Shown here piece by piece: positions 52,414-62,539 of a stretch of DNA of 64,000 nucleotides. Numbering within the stretch: the first letter of the stretch is position 1; each line of letters begins with the position of its first letter. The stretch covers positions 2,345,001 to 2,409,000 of the forward strand of contig BSDZ01000078.1 in NCBI GenBank assembly GCA_030268105.1, given 5' to 3'. This DNA comes from Volvox africanus (Eukaryota; Chlorophyta; Chlorophyceae; Chlamydomonadales; Volvocaceae). A program made the position numbers and the translations under genes. The notes beneath the pieces were generated by a model. The model was not told the DNA's origin. It saw nothing but the letters and a program-made list of their open reading frames with translations, and searched no databases.

Positions 52414-54024
52414 TTATAAAGGGTGTTGGCGAGGGCAATGGGTCTCTTGTTGCTCAAGAGAAGCGCATCCCCTGCTTTCAGTAGGAGGACCGTGACGGAT
52501 TCAGTCCATGTCTTTGGTGTGCGGGCCTGGACCCACATAACTTTCAGGAGGTCGTGGATGGTGGTCTGTAAGGTAGCAGGCAGTGCCCTCAGCAACTCGT
52601 TAGGTAGTCCATCTGGTCCCGGCGTCTTATTAGGAGCTAGGTGTTGGATACATTTGTTAAAGTTGAACGAGTCGGCGACGCTGCTAAGCAAGACTTTATC
52701 CGTGGCCTGTCTCAGGCTGGTTAGGGAGAAGGCGTCTGGTGTGGTGTTCTGCAGGAATGGGTATGATCGTGGGATTTCCTCGGGGCGGTACCGTCCAGTC
52801 TTTGGGGTGCTAATGGGGGCGGCCTGCTTCTGGTAGTACTGGTGTACAGCTTCAAGGATGGATTCGAGTTCCATGCATACTTTTCCCGAGACTGGGTGTT
52901 TCACCGCAGGTAGGCAGCGTTCGAGTTCGTCTTTGCTGAAGATGCCTTGGTGAGCCCGACGAGGGCGTGTGGCGATCAGATGTTGGGTTCGGCATCGCGC
53001 TACAGCTATGTTTTTTCGGCGTTCTATTGTTAGCGCCTGTCGTATTTGACTGCCGACCCATCGAATTGTGTCACGTAGTTGCTCCAGTAGGCCCCCCGCA
53101 TCTTCGGGAGGTGTGTGGGTGCTGTTCAATGCCGGCCCATTAGGGCTTGTTGAGTTATCCTCGCAATCCAGCTGTTGGTATCCAGGGGCAGCCTGCATCT
53201 GTAGTTCCCTTTCGTATTCGTGTTTGAGCCGGGTGTGTTCTCTGTGCAGCTTTTTTATTCCTCTACTGACTGTGCCTTTGGTGTGTATTTTGCCCGTATA
53301 TGGCGGTTTCTGCGGGCACAGGTCTAGTAGGATGTCTAGTCCCTTGTTAAGGGTTGTTTGAAGCATTGCTGCCGCAATCTCTACATTGACTGCCGTGATG
53401 CTGTCGTGGTCACGAAGTAGTGTCATCAAGCGGGTGGCTGTCATAGCAGTGGGGTCCTCGGTGTATTTCGCAATGCCAGCCTCAATCTCATGGACGGCTG
53501 GGCGAAGGTATTCCTGGAGGCTGAGAATGTCAGACGTGAGCGAGGCATCCATCTTTGCTTGCAGCACGGATTGTGGTGTTTGGGATCGGTAGTATCACGT
53601 TTTTCCATTTAATTCGGACCCCGTCTCCGTCTTGGTTCTTTGGGTTCGCCGGTCTCTTGGCGTCCCATAGGCAGATAGCGTCGGTGGGCAGGCGGGCATG
53701 TACGGGGTTATGGTCGAAGTTTCCTCCGGCGACAGAAACAGTGCAGTACACTTGTGGTGTGTTCCCGTTTGCAGGTGTCCCCGCTTCTATGCTCGCGTGT
53801 AGAGCGGGGCACATCAGGATATCATCTATTCGGCTTTGGTGTGTACAGTGTTCCTTGCTTCATTGTTTGAAGGACAGGTGGCGGGGGGAGCGGTTTTCAG
53901 GCACCGGTGTGAGCATGTTATCGGTGATGAATTTGAGGTGTAGTCGGTCTGCTGTGTCAAGCAGGCCTGTGCTGCGGTCATCAGGGTTCAGGACGGCATT
54001 AAAGTCTCCGGCCAGGATTACATG
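52414..54024 (-). pseudogene. LINE endonuclease C-terminal half, linker and RT N-terminus (piece 1 of 5)
   Basis: Minus strand, the 5'-most LINE sequence present. It begins inside the AP-type endonuclease (ILAGDFNAVLNPDD), then HQSRIDDIL and GGNFDHNPVHARL, which carry the DFN and DHNP catalytic-type motifs. A long linker with basic/coiled stretches follows, then the RT start (LAPNKTPGPDGLPNELL, then TVLLLKAGDALLLSNKRPIALAN). A TGA after SFKQ interrupts the endonuclease. The missing 5' half abuts copia sequence at about 54024, either from 5' truncation during insertion or a later deletion. Confidence 0.9.
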
Positions 54025-54027
54025 TTA

Positions 54028-56843
54028 CAAACAGGCATCTGGGCTACAAGAGCCTGGAACGTATGTGCCAGGAACACATGGTAACTGGCATGGATTTGGA
54101 TCGCGCGAGTCTGGAAGCAGCCAGGTCACGGATCTGCGAGCCCTGCATTTATGCAAAGCAAACACGTGGACCATTCCCGTCCACTGGACACAAGGCAGCG
54201 AAACCTCTGGGCCTGATACACCTGGACGTCTGTGGACCTATGCCTGAGACTTCGATAGGTGGATCCCGGTACGTTACTACATTGCTGGACGACTGCACGG
54301 GATTTTCTACTGTTGCGTTCACGGAGACCAAGGACGCAGTTCGAAAGAAGGTCAAGACAATGATCGAGGCGCTGGAGAATATGACTGGCCGTCGCATGAA
54401 GGAGGCACGCACGGATCGCGGGACTGAGTTCCTTAACTCAGCCATGAGCGCCTACTTCGGCGAAAAAGGGATTATCCATGGTACGACCGTTGGGTATTCA
54501 CCGGAGCAGAATGGGGCGGCGGAGCGCCTCAACAGGACCCTATTGGAGAAGACCCGGGCAATGCTGGCGGAGTCAGGACTACCGCAGAAGCTCTGGGCAG
54601 AAGCCATGGCTATGGCGAATCTTTTGCGCAACGTTTCGCCGGTCGTGGGGGCATCAGTAACGCCCCATGAGGCGTTCATGGGGGTGAAGCCGGACATAAG
54701 CCATCTGAGAGTTTTCAGCAGTACCGCATATGCACACGTGCCGAAGGAGAAGCAGAACAAACTGCAACCTGTGAGTAAAAAAAGGAGTGCTGGTTGGATA
54801 CGAGCAAGGGAGGCAGTACCGCATCTTGATCAACAATCTCATCAGCACCCACTCGACAGTCAAGTTCAACGAGTCAACAGTTGGAGATCGCTATGAGGAT
54901 TCCGACGAGGAGGATGTCGAGGAGTCTGGCGGCGTTCCGTCGCCAGGGGGCGGCGGAGATACGCTGGTCAACACCGACATGGACCAGGGAGCTGCTGAAG
55001 TGAACCATGGTGCATCCACCAGCAGCGGCCAGACAGCGGCGCCACAGAGGCACGCAGGCATACCAGCAGCACAGTTTCCCCGGACGCAAAATACAGCGCA
55101 GTCCCGTGGAGGCAATGGTGGAGACGCTATGACAGGCAAAGGGCCGGTGCAGCAGCAAAACCACAACAATGACGGTGCAGACGTTAATATGCAGGAACGT
55201 CGCTATCCGCTACGTGAGCGAAAGCGACTGATTGAATGGAGGCATGAGCCCAACGGAAGGGTCACGTTCGGGCGGATCAATGCTGCAATCGAAGAAGAAG
55301 TACCAGAGCCAGCTTCATACCAGGAGGCCACTGACGGCCCATATGCTGAGGAGTGGAGAAGTGCCATGCATGAGGAAATCTCAGCACAGCTCACAAACGG
55401 GACCTGGGAGCTAGCAAAACCACCGACTGGTGCGCAGATTCTGCCTTGTCGGTGGGTGTATAAGGTCAAACGTGCAGAGGATGGCGAGATCGAGCGCTAC
55501 AAGGCACGTTTGGTGGCGAAGGGCTATGAGCAGCGGGCGGGGATTGATTATGGGGAGCTCTTTGCTCCAACCTCGCATTTTGCTTCGCTTCGTATGCTCC
55601 TGGCGGTGGCTGCGGCTAAAGCAATGCCGATCCATCAGCTAGACGTTTCAACAGCTTTCCTGAATGGGGAGCTAGAGGAGGAGCTCTGGATGCAGCAGCC
55701 GCCTGGTTACGAGTCAGCAGATCCAGAGCAGGCGTGCAGGCTTCTACGCTCAATCTACGGGCTGAAACAGGCCCCACGCTGTTGGTATATGAAGCTAGCG
55801 GCGGAGCTGGACAAGCTGGGGTTCAAACCGTCAGTAGCGGACCCAGCACTGTTCATCAAAAAGGACGAGAAGGAGATCGTCTACCTGCTGGTGCACGTGG
55901 ACGACATCATCATCACCTAGGAAGACGAGGCAATCATCAGGAGAGTGAAAACAGAAATCGGACAAGCCTTCAAGATTCGAGATCTTGGAGAGGCAAAAGT
56001 TTTCCTGGGCATGGAGATCAGCCGGGGAGCGCACGGGGAGGTAAAACTATCGCAGCGGCGCTACATTGAGGAGCTGCTGCAGCGACATCAACTCGTCAAT
56101 GCAAAGCCTCGGAAGACCCCACTACCTCCTGGTACTAGAGCCCTGCCAGCAGAAGACAACAACAAGGAGCTCGTAGACAACACCAAGTACAGGGCGCTTG
56201 TCGGCGAATTGAACTGCCTGGCGACGAGCACAAGACCGGATATCGCGCAGGCAATGAGTGTTCTGGCGCGCTTCATGGGCAATCCATCTAAGGTTCACAT
56301 GGGCTTGGCTTTGGGGTGCTACGATACCTGGCGGGTACCAAGGAGCTCGGATTATGCTTTGACGGAGATGGCGATCTTGCCATGGTGGGCTACAGTGATT
56401 CCGACTGGGCTGGAGATCCAGCCACTCGGAGGTCCACAACCGACTACGTATTCTTGCTAAACGGCGCAGCTATAAGCTGGAACAGCCAATTGCAGTGCAC
56501 GGCGGCAGCTTCAACAGTGGAGGCAGAGTACCAGGCCATGGCAGCTGCAGTGCGGGAGGCACTTTGGCTTCGCAAGCTGACCAGAGACTTGGGTCTGAGG
56601 ACACAGGCTATTGAGATTCGAACGGATTCTGAGGGATCGATGAGCCTTGGGAATAACCTGATAATGTCGGTTTGTTCTAAGCACATCGACGTGCAACATC
56701 ATCTACTGCGGGAACGAGTCCTGCGGAAGGAAGTTGCCTTATCACACTGTTCGACGGAGGATATGGTAGCAGATGTGCTAACCAAGGCACTTGGAGAGAT
56801 AAAGTTTAAGAAGTGCATTACGGCGATGGGGTTGGCCGAGTAA
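54028..56843 (+). pseudogene. pol: Ty1/copia pol, 5'-truncated and frameshifted
   Basis: Starts inside the GAG-pre-integrase region (RHLGYKSLERM, CEPCIYAKQ). Integrase follows (HLDVCGP, DDCTGFS, RTDRGTEF, EQNGAAERLNR). A one-base change in an A7 run near 54777-54783 shifts the frame into a variable linker and the RT (RYKARLVAKGYEQRAG, LDVSTAFLNGELEEE). The catalytic box is HVDD in place of the usual YVDD. TAG at 55918-55920 breaks the RT end and a frameshift near 56310 precedes RNase H (GYSDSDWAGDP, STVEAEYQA, ADVLTKAL). The order integrase before RT is diagnostic of copia. Gag and protease are missing. Confidence 0.93.
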
Positions 56844-57013
56844 GCTTTCTAAGTTTGTTTGGGGCGAACTCGTTTGGCTTAAGCTTTTTGGTTTCAAGAA
56901 CCGCCCTGGTTGGAATTATCTTCTTTCACTTGTTGCTAGGCATGTCTCGAGGGGGCGTGTTATAAAATGGTATATCAGTTGGATATAGCGATCCATACTA
57001 GCAACAATCCCGC
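56844..57013 (+). repeat. copia 3' end: UTR, polypurine tract and start of 3' LTR
   Basis: After the stop of RNase H comes about 100 bp of U-rich sequence, then the purine tract GAGGGGGCG (56949-56957) and TGTTATAAAATGG..., the likely 3' LTR start at 56958. The LTR is cut or overlain by the next LTR at about 57014, so its length is unknown. Confidence 0.6.
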
Positions 57014-57701
57014 TGTTGTAGCTGTACTCGGCGGTAAGCTATCGACCCGCGCTTGTACTGTTTGTAGTGCAATACGCGCTAGTATATGTGCCGACTCCAG
57101 AACGGACTATTCGGACTTCTTACTATCAGATAATATGTAACGTATACTTTCTCGTAATTACGTCAGGCTTCCTAATGTCTGATAGTCTACGTCTCAATAA
57201 TATCGCTATTCAGACCCTTGCATCTTGCGGACGCCATGAAGGCTTAATTGTCAGAATACACAGATATCTATGCCCGGCATTAGGGCTTATCACACTTAGG
57301 ATTGACCTCCTAGTGTGAGTTGTGCTGCATATCAATATCATGCATATATTAGATGCAAGGACGGCCATGTAGAGTAGAACAGTCTCATATGCTATCAGAA
57401 CACGCCTGTGTTCAATTGGACTATTGCTATTTCCCTTGCTATTGCGGCCCAAGCTAAGCCAAAGGTTCGTCATTCGCTATTTGCCATTCGCCGTATGATG
57501 ATCACCGCCCACTGGGTCTGACAGCCGATCATCTCATTTCATCCTTTGATTACTGTAAGTTATAACTTTCCTTGCTCTCAAGTCTTCCGCTGTCTCTTGC
57601 TGCTTTTGAGTGCTTTGTTGTACTTGCAAGTGCTTCTGTGCTAGTGTCTAAGCCCCAGACGTGTAGACACTTTGTGAGCAATACTGAGGAGAGATACAAC
57701 A
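57014..57701 (+). repeat. degenerate gypsy-type LTR (family 3)
   Basis: It has the features of the main-family LTR at lower similarity: a stretch ending CAGACCCTTGCATC, CACACTTAGGATTGACCTCCTA, CAAGGACGGC, CTGTAAGTTATAAC and an end GATACAACA at 57701. The start at TGTTGTAG (57014) is a guess from the TGTTGT family ends. The 5 bases on either side (CCCGC, CTTGT) do not match, so it may be truncated or rearranged rather than a clean solo LTR. Confidence 0.55.
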
Positions 57702-57706
57702 CTTGT

Positions 57707-58136
57707 GAGGCATCTGCCTCTTGAGGCCATTCCCTAAGGATCCGAGCTTGCGACCACAAAGTCGCTAGTTTGAATCTGGGTCGGGGCAAAATGGCGTAGG
57801 GGGAATGCAGCCCAACAGCCCGATTCTATGGAATTGGGTCCGAGTCCGCCCACGGCGTTTGAGAGGGTTAAATGCATAGCCCGTGAAATGCGCATCTGAG
57901 GCCCGTAACTGGGCTGATGGTGCGGGGTGGTTTGACACCCATCTAAATGCCAGTAGATCCGAAGGGGCACATGGATAGGGGCCGTAGAGAGCAAGGAAAC
58001 TCTGTGTAACCAAAAAACAGGTGATGTCTAGGGGCGCAGATGAAGATGCTGAGGTACGCGTGCCCACTCGGTTAAAATCCCGGAGATCCCCATAATACAC
58101 GCCAGCCCGCAAGGGCGGAGTAACCATAATAATAAT
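57707..58136 (+). mobile_element. SINE-like retroposon, 430 bp
   Basis: Flanked by the 9-bp direct repeat AACACTTGT (57698-57706 and 58137-58145), with a 3' tail of AAT repeats (about 58127-58136), both signs of LINE-machinery insertion. The head contains a B-box-like AGTTTGAATCT near 57768 and a GCGAC/GTCGC stem, suggesting a tRNA-derived promoter. It has no long ORF. It landed exactly over the last bases of the LTR ending at 57701. An alternative is a 5'-truncated LINE 3' end. Confidence 0.7.
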
Positions 58137-58145
58137 AACACTTGT

Positions 58146-58467
58146 TGGCTCGATGCTACTCTGGATCAAGTACTCACGTACTTAACTGAGTCTGATTCGG
58201 ATATATACGTTTTACTCATTTATATTCAGCCTGAGCTATTCTAGCATGCCATCTCCAGCCGGATGATGAACATTGCCCGTGGGGTCTGACGGCCGACTAC
58301 CAATCTGTAATCGAAGACTATTGTAAGTTGGATCTTTCCTTGTTGCTGAGTCTTCCACTGTCACTTTAGTCGCATTGAATCGCCTTGCTGTTCTTAAGCA
58401 CGGTGCACACGTAGCTAACATTCATACGTGCAGATTCAGTGCATGATCGAAGAAGAAAGGATACAAC
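58146..58467 (+). repeat. 3' portion of a family-4 LTR
   Basis: Homologous to the minus-strand LTR at 4539-4860: CAAGTACTC...GTACTT, TTATATTCAGCCTGAGCTATTC, the TTGTAAGTTG block and the end AGGATACAACA at 58467. The upstream half of the LTR is not found, and the family-3 LTR and copia sequence lie there instead. Confidence 0.7.
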
Positions 58468-58572
58468 AAATTTGGTATTGAGACAGGTTCGTTGCCTGAC
58501 TGCCAAATGACGCTCGATCAGAAGTAAGTTCTTTCTAGGACGACTGTCGACGATGGGCGACATAGCCCACTA
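58468..58572 (+). other. leader fragment of a family-4 element
   Basis: Begins with a primer-binding-like block (AATTTGGTATTGAGACAGG) and resembles the start of the D leader. It is cut off at 58572 by the composite array H. The 5 bases CACTA at 58568-58572 should be repeated beyond the window if H inserted here as one unit. Confidence 0.65.
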
Positions 58573-59404
58573 TGTTGTACCTCTCCTTTGTGTTTGCTCA
58601 TCAGTATCTGCGTGTCTGAAGGCTTTCGACACCGATGCACGAGCACTTGCAAGTACAGCAAGGCAAACGCGAGCAAACAGAGACAGCGGAAGACTTCAAG
58701 ACAAGAAGAGATATAACTTACAGTCTTACAGATCGAAGCGGTGCAATGGACGTAATCGCCATCAGCGCCGGAAGCAAGCAATCATCACGCCGCAGTGATA
58801 GCAAAGTTTAGGCTTAGCTCGGGCTAAGTAGAGTAGCGTATAGCAATGATAATGTAGAACACACGAGTGTTCTCTGGTGTCGAATATCTTATCTTGCTTA
58901 GCCGTCCTCGCATCTGTTATACTCGTAGCATCGCGATGCCGTACGATTCACACTAGGAGGCCGATCCTAAGTGTGACAACCCTACTGCGTATAGGCGATG
59001 TCCATGTATAACAACGTATAAGCCTTTCCGGCATTCACATGATGCAAGGGTCCGAATAACGATATTCGGTTGCAAGGCATGCATTGCGACGAGTGCGGTG
59101 CTCTCAACGTGTGCTGTAATGAAGTAATATTATATCAAATAATATTACTTATCGTTTCATAGCACGAGCATAATGCGCACTTCAATGATTCGGTATTTCA
59201 TGCATGCTAGGCGGATTTGCCATGATGCGATGTCGCGATGGATAATGATAACATGCCAAATGCATATATAAATGTATGCGAATACATCTATATCATGCAG
59301 GTTCATTCATATGCAATAATCATTCATGCGTTCGTCAAGATAACACTTCGCCTCGTAGGGTCGTATCGACCTACACATCGGCGGGAAACGAACCGTAGCA
59401 CAAC
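58573..59404 (-). repeat. left LTR of H (832 bp)
   Basis: Its U3 is of the second subfamily (matches the 3' LTR of C). A GGGAGGGGGGATAAT-type polypurine segment abuts it on the right (element orientation upstream), so it acts as a 3' LTR. Confidence 0.93.
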
Positions 59405-60039
59405 AATTATCCCCCCTCCCGTATGCAGCGTCCTCCGATCTGAACCACAGGGACACGGTTATCTACGAGCGACTGCCCAGCAGACAACGTCAGTGCACTT
59501 AGGGCGGGTCCGTAACCTACGGCACCCTCATCAGGAGCTTCGTACCAAACGTCAACCGAGTAGGATGTGCTTGGCCACGGAGCCAGCGTACCCTCCCGAT
59601 CCACACCATTAAACAAAACGGTGCCCGGCTCGAACCGGTGGACATGCCGCATACCCCTTAACGATGCCTCTGCCTTGCGCCGACAGAAAGCGGGGAGTAA
59701 AACACATGCGGCGGTGCCTGGATATTGACGCCTACACCTCCTGTATATGGCCAACTGTTCCGACATCTCACGCAGAGACGAGGGGATGAACAAAACCACG
59801 TGGTTAGACAGATCGATAGACGACAGGGGACGGCGAGGTGTAAACAAATTACACAACGGGTCGAAGCAGAGAAGTCCCGTGCGTCCGTCAAGCGTGATGC
59901 GTCACGCAATGACTCGCTCGATGTGTCCAAGTACACAAGGCAACAATGCCTTAACGGCTGGCCGTAAGGATGACCACCGACCACGCGTTAGTTCAGAAAT
60001 CCCAGGTGGTGCCCCCTCCGCAGGAACCCGGGCAAGCCC
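59405..60039 (-). pseudogene. pol: pol remnant of H with 3487-bp deletion
   Basis: The 3' UTR start (to about 59434) joins directly to the protease-proximal region. Compared with F the missing part corresponds to 45797-49283. What remains is the N-terminal Pol domain up to the segment before the protease active site. There is one base of possible homology (C) at the junction. No enzymatic domain remains. Confidence 0.9.
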
Positions 60040-61190
60040 CTATTTCGGCTGAGGTACAAACGGCGGCATTAGCGGGCAATCCTTCGTGGAATGGTTCTCC
60101 GCACACCGTAGAGAAACGTTGGCCAATTTCCGACGCTCGAATTCGGAACGATTGCAATTCCATTTTGGCATATACGTGTCGTCCGTGTGAGTCCGCTTCG
60201 CATTGGGGTCGGAACGCTGTGCGGCTGCCGTCGACGGCGCACCACCACGCTTCCTGTTTATAGCCGGGTCCGAGCTCGGACCTGCTCCTCCTGACCCACG
60301 GACACCCGAGCTAGCGCCCCCGCACGCCTGGCGTTGCCGGTTGCTGCGTCGCGTCGCAGCAGTAGGCGTGGGGCGGGTCGCTCCGAGTTCCTGGTCGAGA
60401 GCTACGGCTTTTGCACTTGCACGGCATTTGCACGAGGGGCAGACTTGACTTCTTCCTCACCGGCAAGGAGTCGTATCTCCGTGCCCTTAGCAAAAATGAC
60501 CAAAGCATCACACGAAAAGACACGCTCGGATTCAGTGAGGTCAGCAATGGGAGTCACAAGTGCTTTGAAGCGTGACTGGTACGCAGGTACATTTTCATCC
60601 CGACGCATGTGGTAGCTACCGGCTGCCAAAACCTTACGAGCTTCCACATCGCGTGCTTGAACCTCAGTAGCGAATCGTGCGAGCAAAGCGGCGACCAACT
60701 CGTCAAAAGTATAGCTGCCCCGGGCGTTGGTCCAATTGCGATACCAGTCCTTCGCTGAGCCCTCGAGGGTGTTACCAACGAAGAGACACCTGATACCGTC
60801 ATCATCGCCACCATGAACAGCCTGGAGATACTTTTTAGCGTCACGCACGTACGCACGAGTTGCATCGGCTATGCTATGCCCTGGTGTCTTGTCGGTCAGC
60901 GAAATATTGAGCCTAGGAACGGGAATCGACAATCTCATCACCTCAGGGATGTCATCATGCCCTCGAGCTTGAGGTAATGGCAGAACCCTTGGTCCAGCAG
61001 TGTTGTCCATATTCGTGTTCACTGCTGAATGCGGCACAATTAAGTGAACAGGGGTCTGAAGGAAAAGGGGCTCTTGAGTGGCTCGCGCGCCAACAGTCTC
61101 AAGACCTCTATCCGGTGCTCTAGCAGCCACAACAAAATCGGGTTGGCTAGCTAGGCTAGTGTGCGGCGTATCGTCATGTTCCGCGGACAT
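60040..61190 (-). pseudogene. gag: gag of H with internal deletions
   Basis: Starts at ATG 61190 and ends at the family UAG (60040-60042). A deletion near 60510-60520 removes about 26 codons after ERVF, and a 16-bp deletion near 60410 shifts the frame, so the linker and knuckle are out of frame. The rest matches the family closely. Confidence 0.88.
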
Positions 61191-61589
61191 GGAGCACGAA
61201 ACGATACCCTAGGTTTGCGTAATAGAAGCTGACTTCTATCGCAAAGGCAAGAGTACAAAACAATTCGGTGAGCCTACCGACAGTACTCTTGAGAAGATTC
61301 AGTAAACTCAGCAAGTACTTGCCCAGCTGAGTCCTGATCTCCGTAGTTTGGGCGATGAGAGTCGCCAACTGGTCCGGACGAAAACCGGTCTCAGTCGCCG
61401 CCGCAAGCAATACCGGTGCACTGAGATTACCTGCGACTCAGAGCATACACTTACACAACAAGTGCAGCAATCTAAGCAAAAGCAATTAAACAATTACAAA
61501 CCGGAAGCGGCGGCGTCCAAAACGGCGCGGCCTAGGTCTTCGGCAAAAGTATCTAGCGGTCCTCGTGGTTCGTCGCTGGAACTCGCCAT
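61174..61589 (-). CDS. ORF0 of H, slightly shortened
   Basis: Exon 1 is 61502-61589, the intron 61431-61501 and exon 2 61174-61430. Splice sites are conserved. A substitution creates TGA six codons early (61174-61176), after HVRGT. Some other changes (LTELF, EVSFYY) suggest this copy is decaying along with its gag. Confidence 0.5.
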
Positions 61590-61656
61590 AGAAAGAACCT
61601 ACTTCCGATTAGACAAAGAGAGACAGTTAGGCAACGAACCTGTCTCGATACCAAAT

Positions 61657-62480
61657 TGTTGTACCTCTCCTTCGCGTTTGCTCATAAGTATCTGCACGTC
61701 TGGAGACTATCGACACCGATGCGCGAGCACTTGCAAGTACAGCAAGGCAAGCGAGAGCAAACAGAGACAGCGGAAGACTTCAAGACGAAGAGAGATATAA
61801 CTTACGGTCTTACAGATCGGAATGATGCAATGGACGAAATCGCCGTCAGCGCCGGAAGCAAGCAATCATCACGCGGCGGTGATTAGCGAAGTTCAGGCTT
61901 AGCTCGGGCTAAGTAGAATATCGTATAGCAATAGTAATGTAGAACACACAAGTGTTCTCCGGTATCGAATGTCTCGTCTAGCTTAGCCGTCCTCGCATCT
62001 GTTATACTCGCAGCATCGCAATGCCGTAGGATTCACATCAGGAGGCCGATCCTAGATGTGACAATCCTACTGCGTCTAGGCGATGTCTACGCATAACAAC
62101 GTATAAGCCTTTCCGGCATTCGCATGATGCAAGGGTCCGGATAACGATATCCGGTTGCAGGGCATGCATCGCGACGAGTGCGGCGCTCTCAACGTGTGCT
62201 TTAATGAAGTAATATTATATCAGATAATATTACTTATCGTTTCGTAGCACGAGCATAATGCGCACTTCAAGGATTCGATATTTCATGCATGCTAGGCGGA
62301 TTTGCCATGATGCGATGTAGCGATGGATAATGACAACATGCCAGATGCATATATAAATGTATGCGAATACATTTATATCATGCAGATCCATTCATATGTA
62401 ATGCGTTCATCACAAAAGCACTTCGCCTCGTAGGATCGCGTCGACCTACGCGTCGGCGGGAAATGAACCGTAGCACAACA
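61657..62480 (-). repeat. shared middle LTR of H (824 bp)
   Basis: First U3 subfamily. It is bordered on the left by a primer-binding-like block and leader (as a 5' LTR) and on the right by a polypurine tract and pol 3' end (as a 3' LTR). Confidence 0.95.
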
Positions 62481-62539
62481 ATTATCCCCCCTCCCGTATG
62501 CAGCGTCCTCGCTGCATCATACAGCATCGACTGCAGGGG

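Noticed and set aside
57014..57701. A clean solo LTR flanked by a 5-bp duplication.
   Set aside because: The flanking bases CCCGC and CTTGT do not match and the 5' border is only guessed, so it is listed as a degenerate LTR.
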